The notes: generated by a model from the sequence alone, not told the origin. A stretch of 64,000 nucleotides of DNA from Sporolactobacillus sp. Y61 (GCF_040529185.1 NZ_CP159510.1:2914001-2978000); one strand, 5' to 3'; shown: positions 17,830-26,634, counted from the stretch's first letter. Numbers and translations are program-made.

Positions 17830-18723
17830 TCACGCGCCACCATGCTTTCCTGCGACTTTCGCGGCAACCCCATTGGCAAACCGTGCCGCTTCGCGAGTGC
17901 CGCTGCCTGCTGACAATGCACAGATCAATCCGGCGCAATGGGCGTCTCCGGCTCCGATCGTATCTGCGACGTTAACCTTATTGCCGGGAACAAACCCTTT
18001 ATCCTTACTGTCCCGAAAATAGCAGCCCTTATCGCCAAGTGTAATCACTACCGGATTGTGTGTCCGGGCATACAGGGTTTCTGCGGCATTTTCGACGGAA
18101 TCTGCCGACGGTGCCAATGCATTCATTTCATCCCGATTGCAGTGGATCAACGTTCCGGGAGCCATTATCTCATCCAGGAGCTCGCGGTCAATGTACGAAA
18201 CTCTCGGACTTGCATCAAAAAGCAACCTGCTGTCGGGTTTCCTTTTCTTTAATGCTTCCAGAATCACCGGGCCGGAATCCCCTTCCAACTCGTAGCCCGA
18301 CACATAGATGTAATCATAAATTTCAACATCAATCTGATCGAACCATGAAGCCTTCCATTGTTTTTCAATCCCCGGAATCGTCAGGAAGGTCCGTTCACCC
18401 GATTTCTCGATAAATGATACATCCCACCCATTGTCTCCGGAATCCTCTTCAATCGTTTTCTCAATGCCATGCTTTGCAAAGTCGGCTTTAATGATATCCG
18501 CGTACAGGCCCTTCCCGATCGGGGCAAGTAGCACATGGCCGCCGCCAAGGGCACTCATCACCCGACTGACGTTATAGGCACACCCACCGACAGCGATTTT
18601 CTGCAGATCGCCTGTTGCATCCTCGCCCGTTCTCGGCAAGTTGTCCACTTTGACAAGAATATCGAGGACAGCGGCTCCGATGATTAACGTCTGTTTATTG
18701 GCTTTCATTTTTTCCATGATCAA
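17830..18723 (-). CDS. PfkB-family sugar/nucleoside kinase
   Basis: A ribokinase-type kinase of 297 aa. The substrate-binding GGCAYNVSRVMSALGG lies near residue 47. The catalytic signature DTIGAGDAHCAG, with the anion hole and base Asp, lies near residue 258. I keep the TTG start at 18723, because AAAGGAG lies 9 bases upstream and the next ATG is 15 bases away. The start falls 28 bases inside the end of the permease gene. With the hydrolase and NCS1 permease it forms an operon like E. coli yegTUV, suggesting phosphorylation of a sugar or nucleoside released by the hydrolase. The substrate is unknown. Confidence 0.85.
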   Translation of the reverse strand: MIMEKMKANKQTLIIGAAVLDILVKVDNLPRTGEDATGDLQKIAVGGCAYNVSRVMSALGGGHVLLAPIGKGLYADIIKADFAKHGIEKTIEEDSGDNGWDVSFIEKSGERTFLTIPGIEKQWKASWFDQIDVEIYDYIYVSGYELEGDSGPVILEALKKRKPDSRLLFDASPRVSYIDRELLDEIMAPGTLIHCNRDEMNALAPSADSVENAAETLYARTHNPVVITLGDKGCYFRDSKDKGFVPGNKVNVADTIGAGDAHCAGLICALSAGSGTREAARFANGVAAKVAGKHGGA

Positions 18724-20079
18724 AATCTTTTTCTCCTTTGCCGTTTATGAGCCAAAGGCAGACTGCAGCAACGACGCCGCTGAGCAGAACACCAAGGCTG
18801 TTATCTCTGAATATCCCACGGGCAAAGGGACCGGTAAACAGCGCGTTGTTCGTAAACAGGAAACCGACGATAACGGCGACCAGCCAGGAAACGATTGCAC
18901 GCCAATTGACCCGACGACCGGTCTCTGGAACGAGCAGAGACACACGATATCCTTTCCCGTTTTGACGGTTAAGCACGCTGTCCGTCAGAAACACAGCCAC
19001 CCAGGCCACTAAACAGATCCCAAGCAAACCGAGAAACAATTGAAAATTAGCTAAGAAACGTCCGCTGATAAATAACACAAACACCGGAATCAGGACGACG
19101 ATCAGGCCATGAACGACGAGTGAAGTCCTTTGCGAGACATGGATTCCTAATGTCAATAAATTGATCCGCGCCGATCGAAGACTGATGATGCACTGAGGAA
19201 TCAGACCGCCTGCCGCCACGAGAAAATAAATCACAGCGATCCAGGACGGGAGCATCCGGTACATGACTTCAAATGGATTATCCGCTGAGGCAAGTCCTGG
19301 TTCTGCTGTGCTGAGCAGTACACCGGCAACCATCAGGAGAAACAGTGGAACCGCGCCGCCCAGTGTCGTGTTCCAGAACGTACTGTGCGGCGAAGTCTCC
19401 GGTTTAACATAAGCTCCCCAGTCGGCGGCGTTCATCGACCAGCTGATGCCCGAACCGGCGGCGACAATCGAAACAGCGGGTAAAAATCCACCCATCCAGC
19501 TGCCTGATTCCATCGTCCATACTTCGTTCCATTGTGTCTTCATAACAAGTAAGATGAGGATAAACAAAGTCAGTATGCCGAAAAGATAAGAAAGAAAGGT
19601 CTGGATCGTTGCGATGACACGTTCTTTTACCAGTCCGGACAGAAGAACACAGGCTGAAAACACAGCCAGTGCGACCGCTGTAGAAAACGGGGCCGGGGTA
19701 TATGCAGCACGTCAAACAAGGCGACAAGCAGCAGCGTCCCGGTGACGATATTAATGGCGAGCCAGCCGACCATGTTGATCCACGCGACACCATTGGGAAT
19801 TTTGTTTCCCTCCAAACCGAAAGCGGCACGGGACATTTTGAACGTCGTAATTCCCGCCTTATCACCAATCACGGCGACCCAGCCAACGATGAGAAAAGAC
19901 AGCGCGCCGACAAGTGATGCAAGCACAGCCTGTAAGAAACTCAGGCGATAGCTGACGACCATCGCACCGAAAACAATGCCCATAATGCCGATATTTGCAG
20001 CGAACCAGTTGAAAAATAAATCACGCCCGCTGATCGTCCTGTCCTTTTCAGGAACTAAAATTTCTTCATCGTTGTTCAT
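18695..20079 (-). pseudogene. NCS1-family permease (cytosine permease-like) with a single-base frameshift
   Basis: A nucleobase:cation symporter-1 type transporter. The N-terminal part (20079 leftward, RDLFFNWFAANIGIMGIVFG, KMSRAAFG) reads to about residue 130. The rest continues in another frame from about 19688 (PFSTAVALAVFSACVLLSG) to 18695. The break is in a C run (19689-19692 or 19695-19698 on the plus strand as GGGG). One added base restores 461 codons, normal for the family with about 12 membrane segments. Either the gene is broken or a base was lost in sequencing. It lies between the hydrolase and the kinase, as the transporter of the set. Confidence 0.85.
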
Positions 20080-20129
20080 TGCCCACTTTCCCCTTCTTTT
20101 TTACCACGCGCGAACAAAACCCAACTTTT

Positions 20130-21140
20130 TTATGATTCGTTGTTTCCTTCTCTGAATTTCATAATGGCTTCCGCGTAATTTGGAATACAATGTTGTCTGT
20201 TTTCTGAATCAATTAAACCTGTCCAGTCAGGATCGATGCTGCCGAACCCTGCTTTAGCGCCGCATATCGCTGTCGCCATCGCACCGATCGTATCCGTGTC
20301 GCCGCCGAGATTGGCCGCGAGCAGCGCACACCTCCTGACGTCCCGTGCGTAATAAGCAATGGCCACTGCAGCCGGGATGGATTCACTGGCCAGTGTTCCG
20401 GTCCCGACTGTTTCATAAATAGCTTTCTCGAACGCTGACTGATCATCTACGTATTTATGCGCCAGGTCAAGACCAATGAACAGGCGTTCGCGGACGGATG
20501 CCGCCCATGTCGGTGACCCCAGTTTGAACGCTCTGTTCTGAACATCAATCGCGTAATCAATAACATCATCCCAATGCTCAAATGCCAGAGCGGCACACAC
20601 CGCTCCGGCAATGAGCGCCGCCCCTGAAATCGCAACGTCCGACGAATGGGTCACCCGAGTGACGCTGTCTACCATTGCGATCAATTCATCCGTGTGCCCT
20701 GGATCAAATAAGGTTCCGATGGGTGCAATCCGCATGCCAGAGCCGTTGGTTAATGCCTGATCGGTCACCGATTTCGGATCCCTTCCGTCTTGAATGGCCA
20801 GAAGCGCCGCTTTGGAACTCGGTCCCAGAATGTTTCTGTTAAACGCGTCGGCAGCGTATGCCCATTTCATCAAATGCTTCACGATTATTTGCCGGTCCGG
20901 TATCCAGTGGTTCTCAATCAGTGCATCCAGTATCGCAAAGGCCTGGTTCGTATCATCAGTATATTGGCCTTTCGTATAATTTCTGGCGACAGGATTCGAC
21001 TTCGGGCCATCCTGAAATGTTGTCATTCTGCCTGCAAAACATGCCCGGATCTTTTGTACCGGCCAAAGTTCTGACGGCATACCCATGGCGTCCCCGATGG
21101 CCTGTCCATATAAAGCGCCGAGTATTCGATCTTTTATCAT
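20130..21140 (-). CDS. ADP-ribosylglycohydrolase family protein
   Basis: An all-alpha, two-magnesium glycohydrolase of the DraG/ARH fold, 336 aa. Metal-site motifs are seen at the N-terminus (LGALYGQAIGDAMGMP), at YTDDTNQAF near residue 61, and at GGDTDTIGAMATAICGA near residue 288. It is the first gene of an operon with an NCS1 permease and a PfkB kinase. By analogy with E. coli yegU, the family member here probably cleaves a small N-glycoside taken up by the permease rather than ADP-ribosyl protein. That is inference from context. AGGAAG lies 8 bases before the ATG. Confidence 0.88.
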   Translation of the reverse strand: MIKDRILGALYGQAIGDAMGMPSELWPVQKIRACFAGRMTTFQDGPKSNPVARNYTKGQYTDDTNQAFAILDALIENHWIPDRQIIVKHLMKWAYAADAFNRNILGPSSKAALLAIQDGRDPKSVTDQALTNGSGMRIAPIGTLFDPGHTDELIAMVDSVTRVTHSSDVAISGAALIAGAVCAALAFEHWDDVIDYAIDVQNRAFKLGSPTWAASVRERLFIGLDLAHKYVDDQSAFEKAIYETVGTGTLASESIPAAVAIAYYARDVRRCALLAANLGGDTDTIGAMATAICGAKAGFGSIDPDWTGLIDSENRQHCIPNYAEAIMKFREGNNES

Positions 21141-21224
21141 AGAGTTACGCTTCCTCGTCTGTGTATAGATGCCGCCACTGTCTGGTATTTTTCAACCAGA
21201 CCGACCCGTCCGGATTCGTTATTT

Positions 21225-21258
21225 GTTCAACCTGATAGAATTTTCAATCAGGTTGAAC
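21225..21258. promoter_or_regulatory. Perfect 12-bp inverted repeat in the hydrolase operon leader
   Basis: GTTCAACCTGAT (21225-21236) and ATCAGGTTGAAC (21247-21258) flank a 10-base AT-rich spacer. It lies about 45-80 bases after the predicted transcription start and 85 bases before the hydrolase start. A second inverted repeat GTCTGGT/ACCAGAC follows at 21180-21201. The geometry fits a repressor operator or an mRNA hairpin. No T-run makes it a terminator. Confidence 0.6.
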
Positions 21259-21309
21259 GCTGCCTCTGACTGATCCCTCATTCTTCGTTCCTATCAATTT
21301 TACTATTCC

Positions 21310-21337
21310 AGTATAAATGAAAAGCACCTATTGTCAA
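21310..21337 (-). promoter_or_regulatory. Near-consensus sigma-A promoter of the hydrolase-permease-kinase operon
   Basis: On the minus strand TTGACA (21332-21337) and TATACT (21310-21315) are 16 bases apart. The predicted start is near 21303, leaving a leader of about 160 bases. Confidence 0.8.
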
Positions 21338-21468
21338 TACACGTGACAAGACAGGTGATGGGTGCACCAATCTATCCGTTGTCAAAATCGAGTAAGAAGA
21401 AAACTTCTGCTTCCGTTGTCTCACACCACCGTACGTACGGTTCCGTAACCGGCGGTTCAATAGTCTCT

Positions 21469-21756
21469 GCATGGAACAAGAATCCGCTGATTTCCTTTCT
21501 GATGAGTGGCTTTGCGTTCGGTTTTCCGGTGGCCGCCGAATTATTCGTCACCGTCCCGGACTGGCTGCTGCGGCTCTTCCGGTTCACCTGGTCGAACGGG
21601 ATGATGGTCGATCCCCTGATCGCTGAATTCCAGACGGTCAACGTATTTGGCTGGCCGGTTCTGTATCCTGTTTTTTCCCTGTTCATCCTGGTGATCGCTT
21701 CCGTACTGGTCCTGACTTTACTCTACCGGTTCATGGCAAGAAAACAGATCAGCTAA
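21469..21756 (+). pseudogene. C-terminal fragment of an ABC-2 type permease
   Basis: The last 95 or so codons look like the end of an ABC transporter permease: two hydrophobic segments (PLISFLMSGFAFGFPVAAEL and LYPVFSLFILVIASVLVLTLLY) around a soluble segment ending in EFQTVNVFGWP. The N-terminal several hundred residues are absent. The sequence before it (21340-21465) reads as low-complexity basic residues and contains CGTACGTACGGTTCCGT, reminiscent of group II intron ends. I cannot confirm an intron. It lies 39 bases before the ATPase gene, so it was probably its partner. Confidence 0.55.
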
Positions 21757-21795
21757 AGGCGATTCAACAATCATTTATTTAAAGAGGTGTCTGCA

Positions 21796-22653
21796 TTGAT
21801 TTTAACCCTTAATCAGGTTACGAAAAAATTCGGTGATAAAGTCGCCGTGAACGACATGAATCTGGAACTGAACGAAGGCGTGTATGGCATTCTCGGCGCC
21901 AACGGCTCGGGGAAAACCACCCTGATGCGGATGCTGGCCACCGTGATGCACCCGACGTCCGGCCAACTGCTGCTGGACGGCAAAGATATTTTCCAGCTTG
22001 ATGATGCCTATCGGGATCTCGTCGGTTACCTTCCGCAGCAGGTCGGGCTCTATAAAAATTTTACCGCCGAAAAATTTCTGCTCTATATTGCAGCATTGAA
22101 AGGACTTGGGAAGGAGCAGGCGAAGCAGAAAGTTGACCAGATGCTCCGGTGGGTTGGCCTGGAGGCGCATCGCAGGGAAAAAGTCGGCAAATTCTCCGGA
22201 GGCATGAAACAGCGCGTCGGGATCGCCCAGGCCCTGTTAAACGACCCGAAGATCCTGATTGTGGATGAGCCAACCGCCGGGCTGGATCCAAAAGAACGAA
22301 TCCGTTTCCGTAATCTCATGTCATCGATTGCCGCCAATCGAATTGTCGTGCTGTCCACGCACATCGTCTCCGACCTTGAATACATCGCCAGAGAAATCGT
22401 GATCATGAAAGACGGCCAGTTGATTAAAAAAGGCAACCCTCAAAAACTGCTCGCCCGGCTGGATGGGAAAGTCTGGCTCGTAACGATCTCTGACGCGCAA
22501 TTGGCTTTTTACCAGGAACAATATAAGGTGGGCAACATCATTCGGAGAGAAAACGGCATAGAAATTCGGGTCATTTCCGATGAAAAGCCGCAACGAGCCG
22601 CCATCGTGGCAGCCCCGAATCTCGAAGATCTGTACCTGTATTACTTTGACTGA
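21796..22653 (+). CDS. ABC transporter ATP-binding protein
   Basis: A 285-aa ATPase of the ABC-2 export class: Walker A GANGSGKTT near residue 37, signature KFSGGMKQRVGIAQAL near residue 133, Walker B ILIVDEPTAGLDP, and H-loop STHIVSD. The C-terminal 70 residues form the extra domain common in bacitracin or antibiotic-type exporters. The start is TTG at 21796: AAAGAGGTG lies 6 bases upstream, and the GTG at 21787 belongs to that ribosome site. The only adjacent permease is a fragment, so transport function is doubtful. A hairpin at 22715-22740 follows. Confidence 0.88.
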   Translation: MILTLNQVTKKFGDKVAVNDMNLELNEGVYGILGANGSGKTTLMRMLATVMHPTSGQLLLDGKDIFQLDDAYRDLVGYLPQQVGLYKNFTAEKFLLYIAALKGLGKEQAKQKVDQMLRWVGLEAHRREKVGKFSGGMKQRVGIAQALLNDPKILIVDEPTAGLDPKERIRFRNLMSSIAANRIVVLSTHIVSDLEYIAREIVIMKDGQLIKKGNPQKLLARLDGKVWLVTISDAQLAFYQEQYKVGNIIRRENGIEIRVISDEKPQRAAIVAAPNLEDLYLYYFD

Positions 22654-22714
22654 GCCGGAGACCGGCAAAAACGCACGCCGCCCGGCTGCCGCCCATGTCG
22701 GGCGCAACAAAAAA

Positions 22715-22740
22715 GCCGCCCTCCGACAAGGGAGGGCGGC
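22715..22740 (-). terminator. Terminator between convergent genes
   Basis: A perfect 10-bp stem GCCGCCCTCC/GGAGGGCGGC with a 6-base loop. On the minus strand it is followed by TTTTTT, so it mainly ends the oxidoreductase transcript. On the plus strand only TTT follows. Confidence 0.88.
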
Positions 22741-22766
22741 TTTCTGCTACCGGATCAGTTCCGGTT

Positions 22767-23702
22767 TCATTTAATTTTGATCACTATTTTCCCATGTGCA
22801 TGACGGCTTTCACTGCGTTTATGCGCTGACTGTAAACCCGATGTAGTTAAATCAAATGTACTGTCAATGATCACTTTGATTTTCTCCTGTGCAACCAAAG
22901 TACCCAGTTCACTCAGCTGCTTACCATTGGGCTGTAACCACCAGTCAGAAACGTCCTGTGGTGCCTTTTTTTGTTCAGCGGTCGGATGCCCGGCGATCGT
23001 GACCAGACGTCCGGAAGGCTTGAGAACTTTTAAGCCCGCATCTATCGCGTCAACTGTATCAAATACCGCATCATAATCATGAAGAACGTCTTCAATTTTT
23101 GTGGTGTGGTAATCAATGACCTCATCGGCACCGAGGTGAAGCAGCAGATCCCTGCTGTCTGCACTGGCGGTTGTAGCGACATACGCCCCGAGATATTTAG
23201 CGATCTGGATCGCAAACAGGCCGACGCCACCGGCACCTGCCTGCACCAGAACTTTTTCACCGGACTTCACGTGCAGACGATCCTGAACGACTTGCCATGC
23301 TGTCAGACCCGCGAGCGGAATGGCTGCCGCGGTTTCAAATGAAAGTTCCTCAGGCTTTAAGGCTACCTTATCTTCTTTAGCTGCAACATATTCGGCGTAG
23401 GTCCCTCGCTTGCCGTCTTTATCAATATCAGGACGCGCAAAGACCTTATCGCCCGCTTTAAATTTGGTTACCCTGGCACCTGCCTTAGTCACCACGCCTG
23501 CAGCATCCCATCCTAATACCACCGGAAAATTCCAGTCAAACATCGGTTTAAGCAAGCCCAAACGTGCTTTCCAGTCGATGGGATTGATACTTGTTGCATA
23601 GTTTTCGATTAATACCTCATCATCTGCGATCTCAGGTACCGGCCGTTCTTCAACATGTAAATTTTCTGCAGGTCCATATTCATTGATAACAACTGCTCTC
23701 AT
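22767..23702 (-). CDS. Zinc-free medium-chain dehydrogenase/reductase (quinone oxidoreductase-like)
   Basis: A 311-aa NADP-dependent MDR-superfamily enzyme. It has a GroES-like N-terminal domain (residues 1-120, SINPIDWKARLG), then a Rossmann domain with VQAGAGGVGLFAIQIAK near residue 150 and GADEVIDY. The catalytic zinc cysteines of alcohol dehydrogenases are absent, so a quinone or enone reductase role is likely. It is a single gene with its own promoter and a terminator. The C-terminal KRSESRHAHGKIVIKIK is typical of this subfamily. Confidence 0.88.
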   Translation of the reverse strand: MRAVVINEYGPAENLHVEERPVPEIADDEVLIENYATSINPIDWKARLGLLKPMFDWNFPVVLGWDAAGVVTKAGARVTKFKAGDKVFARPDIDKDGKRGTYAEYVAAKEDKVALKPEELSFETAAAIPLAGLTAWQVVQDRLHVKSGEKVLVQAGAGGVGLFAIQIAKYLGAYVATTASADSRDLLLHLGADEVIDYHTTKIEDVLHDYDAVFDTVDAIDAGLKVLKPSGRLVTIAGHPTAEQKKAPQDVSDWWLQPNGKQLSELGTLVAQEKIKVIIDSTFDLTTSGLQSAHKRSESRHAHGKIVIKIK

Positions 23703-23803
23703 GATTCTCTCCTCCTCTGATTAATGAATGATGATCCTTAACCACCCGTTTTGGTGCTGTTTTTTAGTTTAAGCGTGACCGGTACATTTCATGTGACATA
23801 ATT

Positions 23804-23831
23804 ATCATAGTTGAACATCATTACCCTGCAA
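23804..23831 (-). promoter_or_regulatory. Candidate promoter of the MDR oxidoreductase
   Basis: TTGCAG (23826-23831) and TATGAT (23804-23809) on the minus strand are 16 bases apart, about 100 bases upstream of the gene. Confidence 0.5.
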
Positions 23832-24295
23832 AGTAATTTGCTTTGGGAAGCCATTTAGCGGATGGATCAGTTTAAAGTGGCCGGACAGGGAGGGTAAAGC
23901 AAACAGCTGGTATTAAATTGGAGGCGATTCGGTAAAATTTTTGCCTATCAACTGCAAGGAATAAGTCAATAAATCCATTTGACAAACGCGTTATTTGACC
24001 TTAAGTTTATGTTAATGGTTGGAATAGCCAATGTGACCATTTTCAGAAAGTGTCTGATTGGGATGGCGCGCGACATAGATTGGTGAAGCTGAATCGAATT
24101 TTCTGGATGGGTCGAGGTTACCTCCACGATCGTTAATCGATACCTCGCCGGCTTACATAAACGTGCGAAACAGGGGGCACTGCGGTTAAAATCTTCCTTG
24201 TTTGATATTGAATACAGGTACTGAACAAGGACGTTTTTTAACAAGCAAAATGCGACGCGGGAAATCAATTACAGAATTAGAAAAGGGGCATCATC
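23832..24295. other. Intergenic region before the Ldh2 gene
   Basis: No supported gene. TTGACA (23979-23984) and TAAGTT (24002-24007), 17 bases apart, could be a plus-strand promoter about 290 bases before the dehydrogenase. A hairpin CGAGGT/ACCTCG spans about 24113-24153. The plus strand between 24060 and 24210 reads in short protein-like fragments (for example WMGRGYLHDR), possibly a transposase remnant, but I cannot name it. Confidence 0.4.
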
Positions 24296-25378
24296 ATGAG
24301 AATTAGTGCAGAATCTGAACGAACGTATTTGCAAAGGGTATTTGCTGCAACCGGCTTTTCAAAAGAAAACAGTAACCTGCTAGCTGATACACTGGTGGAT
24401 GCTGATTTACGTGGCATTTCATCTCACGGGATTCAGCGATTGGCGTGGTATCTGAATATGGTCAAAGAACACACCATTGAGCCGAAAAATGAAGTCAAAG
24501 TTTTGAAAGAAACGCCAACAAGTTTACTGATCGATGCCAATAAAAATATGGGCCAGGTCGCCTGTGCACTTGCCATGCATAAATTGATTGAAAAAACAAA
24601 AGAGTCAGTTGTTTCAATCGCCGTCATTCGAAATTCCAACCACTTCGGTACCGCCGGATACTGGGCGCGCATGGCTGTTAAAGAAGGGCTGATCGGCATT
24701 GCCAATACGAATACGCGACCGCTGGTTGTACCAACCAATGCAACGCAAGCCTTTTTGGGATCAAACGCGTTTGCCTTCACCTTCCCGGCAGAACCGCATC
24801 CGTTCGTGTTTGACGGAGCAACGTCCGTCGTATCCAGTGATAAAATTCAGGTTTTGGACAAAAACAATCAGGATATTCCGGGTGAATGGGCCGTTGATAA
24901 GGACCGTAAAATTGTGAAGAACGCCCGAAAAGCTGAAGATATTCTTTCGACGGCAGCCTTTACACCACATCAAAAAGGGGGCGGCGTCCTGACGCTTGGC
25001 GGCGTTGAAGAAAATAATTCAAATTACAAAGGATTAGGAAATTCGCTGGTTGTCGAATTACTGACCGGTATCCTGGCGCAAGGGTCTATCTCTGCCGATA
25101 CAAGTGTCGGTAAACATGACTTTAGTCAGTTTCTGATGACCATTAATCCGTCGTTCTTTGGCGATTTGGATACATTGAAAGATCATGCCACCAGTATGTT
25201 TAATCGGATCAGGAACCTGGAGCACCTGCCAAATACTGAGATTAAGATTCCGGGTGACCGGGAATACAGACGATACGCCGACAACAGCAAGAACGGAGTT
25301 GCCGTGGACGACAAAACGGCCGGTGACCTGGAACGCATTGGTCAGGAATTGAATGTCACTGTGCCGGAAGCACTGTAA
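24296..25378 (+). CDS. Ldh2 family (malate/L-lactate/sulfolactate) dehydrogenase
   Basis: An NAD(P)-dependent 2-hydroxyacid dehydrogenase of the MDH2/LDH2 fold, 360 aa and not related to classical LDH. The catalytic His is in GISSHGIQRL near residue 44. The cofactor loop is VIRNSNHFGTAGYW near residue 116, and GNSLVVELLTGILAQG near residue 255 is a family block. The substrate (malate, lactate, sulfolactate, ureidoglycolate) cannot be fixed from sequence. It is flanked by an oxidoreductase and ccpA, and lies outside the conserved neighbourhood, so it may be acquired. Confidence 0.88.
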   Translation: MRISAESERTYLQRVFAATGFSKENSNLLADTLVDADLRGISSHGIQRLAWYLNMVKEHTIEPKNEVKVLKETPTSLLIDANKNMGQVACALAMHKLIEKTKESVVSIAVIRNSNHFGTAGYWARMAVKEGLIGIANTNTRPLVVPTNATQAFLGSNAFAFTFPAEPHPFVFDGATSVVSSDKIQVLDKNNQDIPGEWAVDKDRKIVKNARKAEDILSTAAFTPHQKGGGVLTLGGVEENNSNYKGLGNSLVVELLTGILAQGSISADTSVGKHDFSQFLMTINPSFFGDLDTLKDHATSMFNRIRNLEHLPNTEIKIPGDREYRRYADNSKNGVAVDDKTAGDLERIGQELNVTVPEAL

Positions 25379-25417
25379 TCATTAAATGATGGATGATACC
25401 CCCCACGAAATGAACAG

Positions 25418-25458
25418 ACCCCCTGAAGTAAGGCAACAGAAATACAACCTCAGGGGGT
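25418..25458 (+). terminator. Hairpin after the Ldh2 gene
   Basis: ACCCCCTGA (25418-25426) pairs with TCAGGGGGT (25450-25458), 40 bases after the stop, followed only by TT. It may be a terminator, or the left end of an IS3-type element of which nothing else remains. Confidence 0.5.
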
Positions 25459-25501
25459 TTATGTCTCACATGCCAGGCCTGCTCAACGGATCAAATTCCA
25501 T

Positions 25502-25539
25502 AAAAAAGGCGCTCTCCATTAACGGAAAGCGCCTTTTAT
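25502..25539 (-). terminator. ccpA terminator, bidirectional
   Basis: AAAAGGCGCT pairs with AGCGCCTTTT across about 14 bases, with a T-run on either strand (six T on the minus strand). It lies 9 bases after the ccpA stop. Confidence 0.88.
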
Positions 25540-25547
25540 ACTGAAAT

Positions 25548-26546
25548 TTATTCGGCGGACTGACGGTATTCAATCCGATGCGGCAGGACCACATTGGCAT
25601 TGTCCACTTTTTCATGATTCATCAATTTTGTCAGCAGTCGCATAGCAACGGCTCCAATATCATAGGTCGGTTCGCCAATGCTGGACAGCGTCGGACGGAC
25701 CATCTGAACCAGACGTGTATTTTCACTGCTGATCACCGCAATATTTTCAGGAACCTTTTTACCCTGATCCTGAATCTCATGAATCGCGCCAATCGCCATT
25801 TCGTCTGAATCGACAAAAACAGCTGTCGGTGGATTTCCATGCGCCAGGAATTGTGCCATTGCCTCTTTCCCTGATTCATACGTATAGTCGCCTACGGTCA
25901 GGAGACTTTCATCAAAGGTGATCTCATGGTCGGCAAGGGCTTTTTTGTATCCATTCAGTTTATAGACGCCACTGATTGGAACCTCAAGCAAACCGCTGAT
26001 GAAGCCAACCCTTTTGTGTCCGGACTCAATAAGATGCGAAACGGCATCATAAACAGCTTTTTCATAATCGATGTTTACTGAGGGAATTTTATTATTTATA
26101 TCAACTGTAGCAGCCAGAACAACAGGAACAGTAGACTGTGTAAATTCCTCAATATGTTCATCAGTAACTTTACCACCCATGAAGACAATACCGTCTACCT
26201 GTTTCCCTAAAAGGGTCTGAATCAGCCGGATTTCCTTATCCTTATTCTGATCGGAATTGCACAAGATAATATTGTACTTATACATGGTTGCAATGTCTTC
26301 AATGCCACGGGCCAGTTCGGAGAAAAATACACTCGAAATATCAGGAATAATAACGCCTACAGTTGTTGTCTTCTTACTTGCGAGCCCTCTTGCGACAGCA
26401 TTGGGTCTGTAACCCAGTCGTTTTATTGCCTCAGAAACCTTTTTTCTTGTTGTCGGTTTTACATTCGGGTTGCCGTTCACAACCCGTGAAACGGTTGCCA
26501 TTGAAACGCCCGCTTCCCTTGCCACATCATAAATAGTTGCACTCAC
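25548..26546 (-). CDS. ccpA: CcpA, catabolite control protein A
   Basis: The global LacI-family regulator of carbon catabolite control. It binds cre sites with HPr-Ser46-P. The 332 aa have an N-terminal helix-turn-helix ([28 protein letters not shown]) nearly identical to that of B. subtilis, then the periplasmic-binding-like core and the C-terminal [15 protein letters not shown] segment ([19 protein letters not shown]). I use the GTG at 26546: AGGAGG lies 10 bases before it and only one base before the upstream ATG. MSATIYDV also aligns with the known protein start. The core is more diverged than the DNA-binding part. Confidence 0.95.
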   Translation of the reverse strand: MSATIYDVAREAGVSMATVSRVVNGNPNVKPTTRKKVSEAIKRLGYRPNAVARGLASKKTTTVGVIIPDISSVFFSELARGIEDIATMYKYNIILCNSDQNKDKEIRLIQTLLGKQVDGIVFMGGKVTDEHIEEFTQSTVPVVLAATVDINNKIPSVNIDYEKAVYDAVSHLIESGHKRVGFISGLLEVPISGVYKLNGYKKALADHEITFDESLLTVGDYTYESGKEAMAQFLAHGNPPTAVFVDSDEMAIGAIHEIQDQGKKVPENIAVISSENTRLVQMVRPTLSSIGEPTYDIGAVAMRLLTKLMNHEKVDNANVVLPHRIEYRQSAE

Positions 26547-26592
26547 TTTGTCCATTCCTCCTCAGTAATCGATCCTGCCCGGGGTGCCAGAT

Positions 26593-26634
26593 CTAGTAAC
26601 GTTTTCATTTTATGGCAGGCAAAAAACGCATCAA
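26593..26634 (-). promoter_or_regulatory. ccpA promoter with overlapping cre-like site
   Basis: On the minus strand TTGATG (26629-26634) and TAAAAT (26607-26612) are 16 bases apart. Directly over and after the -10 lies ATGAAAACGTTACTAG (26593-26608), which differs from the cre consensus WTGNAANCGNWNNCAW at one position. This fits autorepression by CcpA. Confidence 0.55.

Noticed and set aside
18717..18723. ATG at 18717 as start of the PfkB kinase
   Set aside because: The ribosome site AAAGGAG is 15 bases away from it but 9 bases from the TTG at 18723.
21331..21468. Full 141-codon frame at 21331-21756 as an intact gene
   Set aside because: Its first 46 codons overlap the divergent promoter, have no ribosome site and look random; only the C-terminal part resembles a protein.
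23966..24268. A 100-codon minus-strand reading frame before the Ldh2 gene
   Set aside because: No ribosome site, no family signal; the composition looks like an antisense shadow of decayed sequence.
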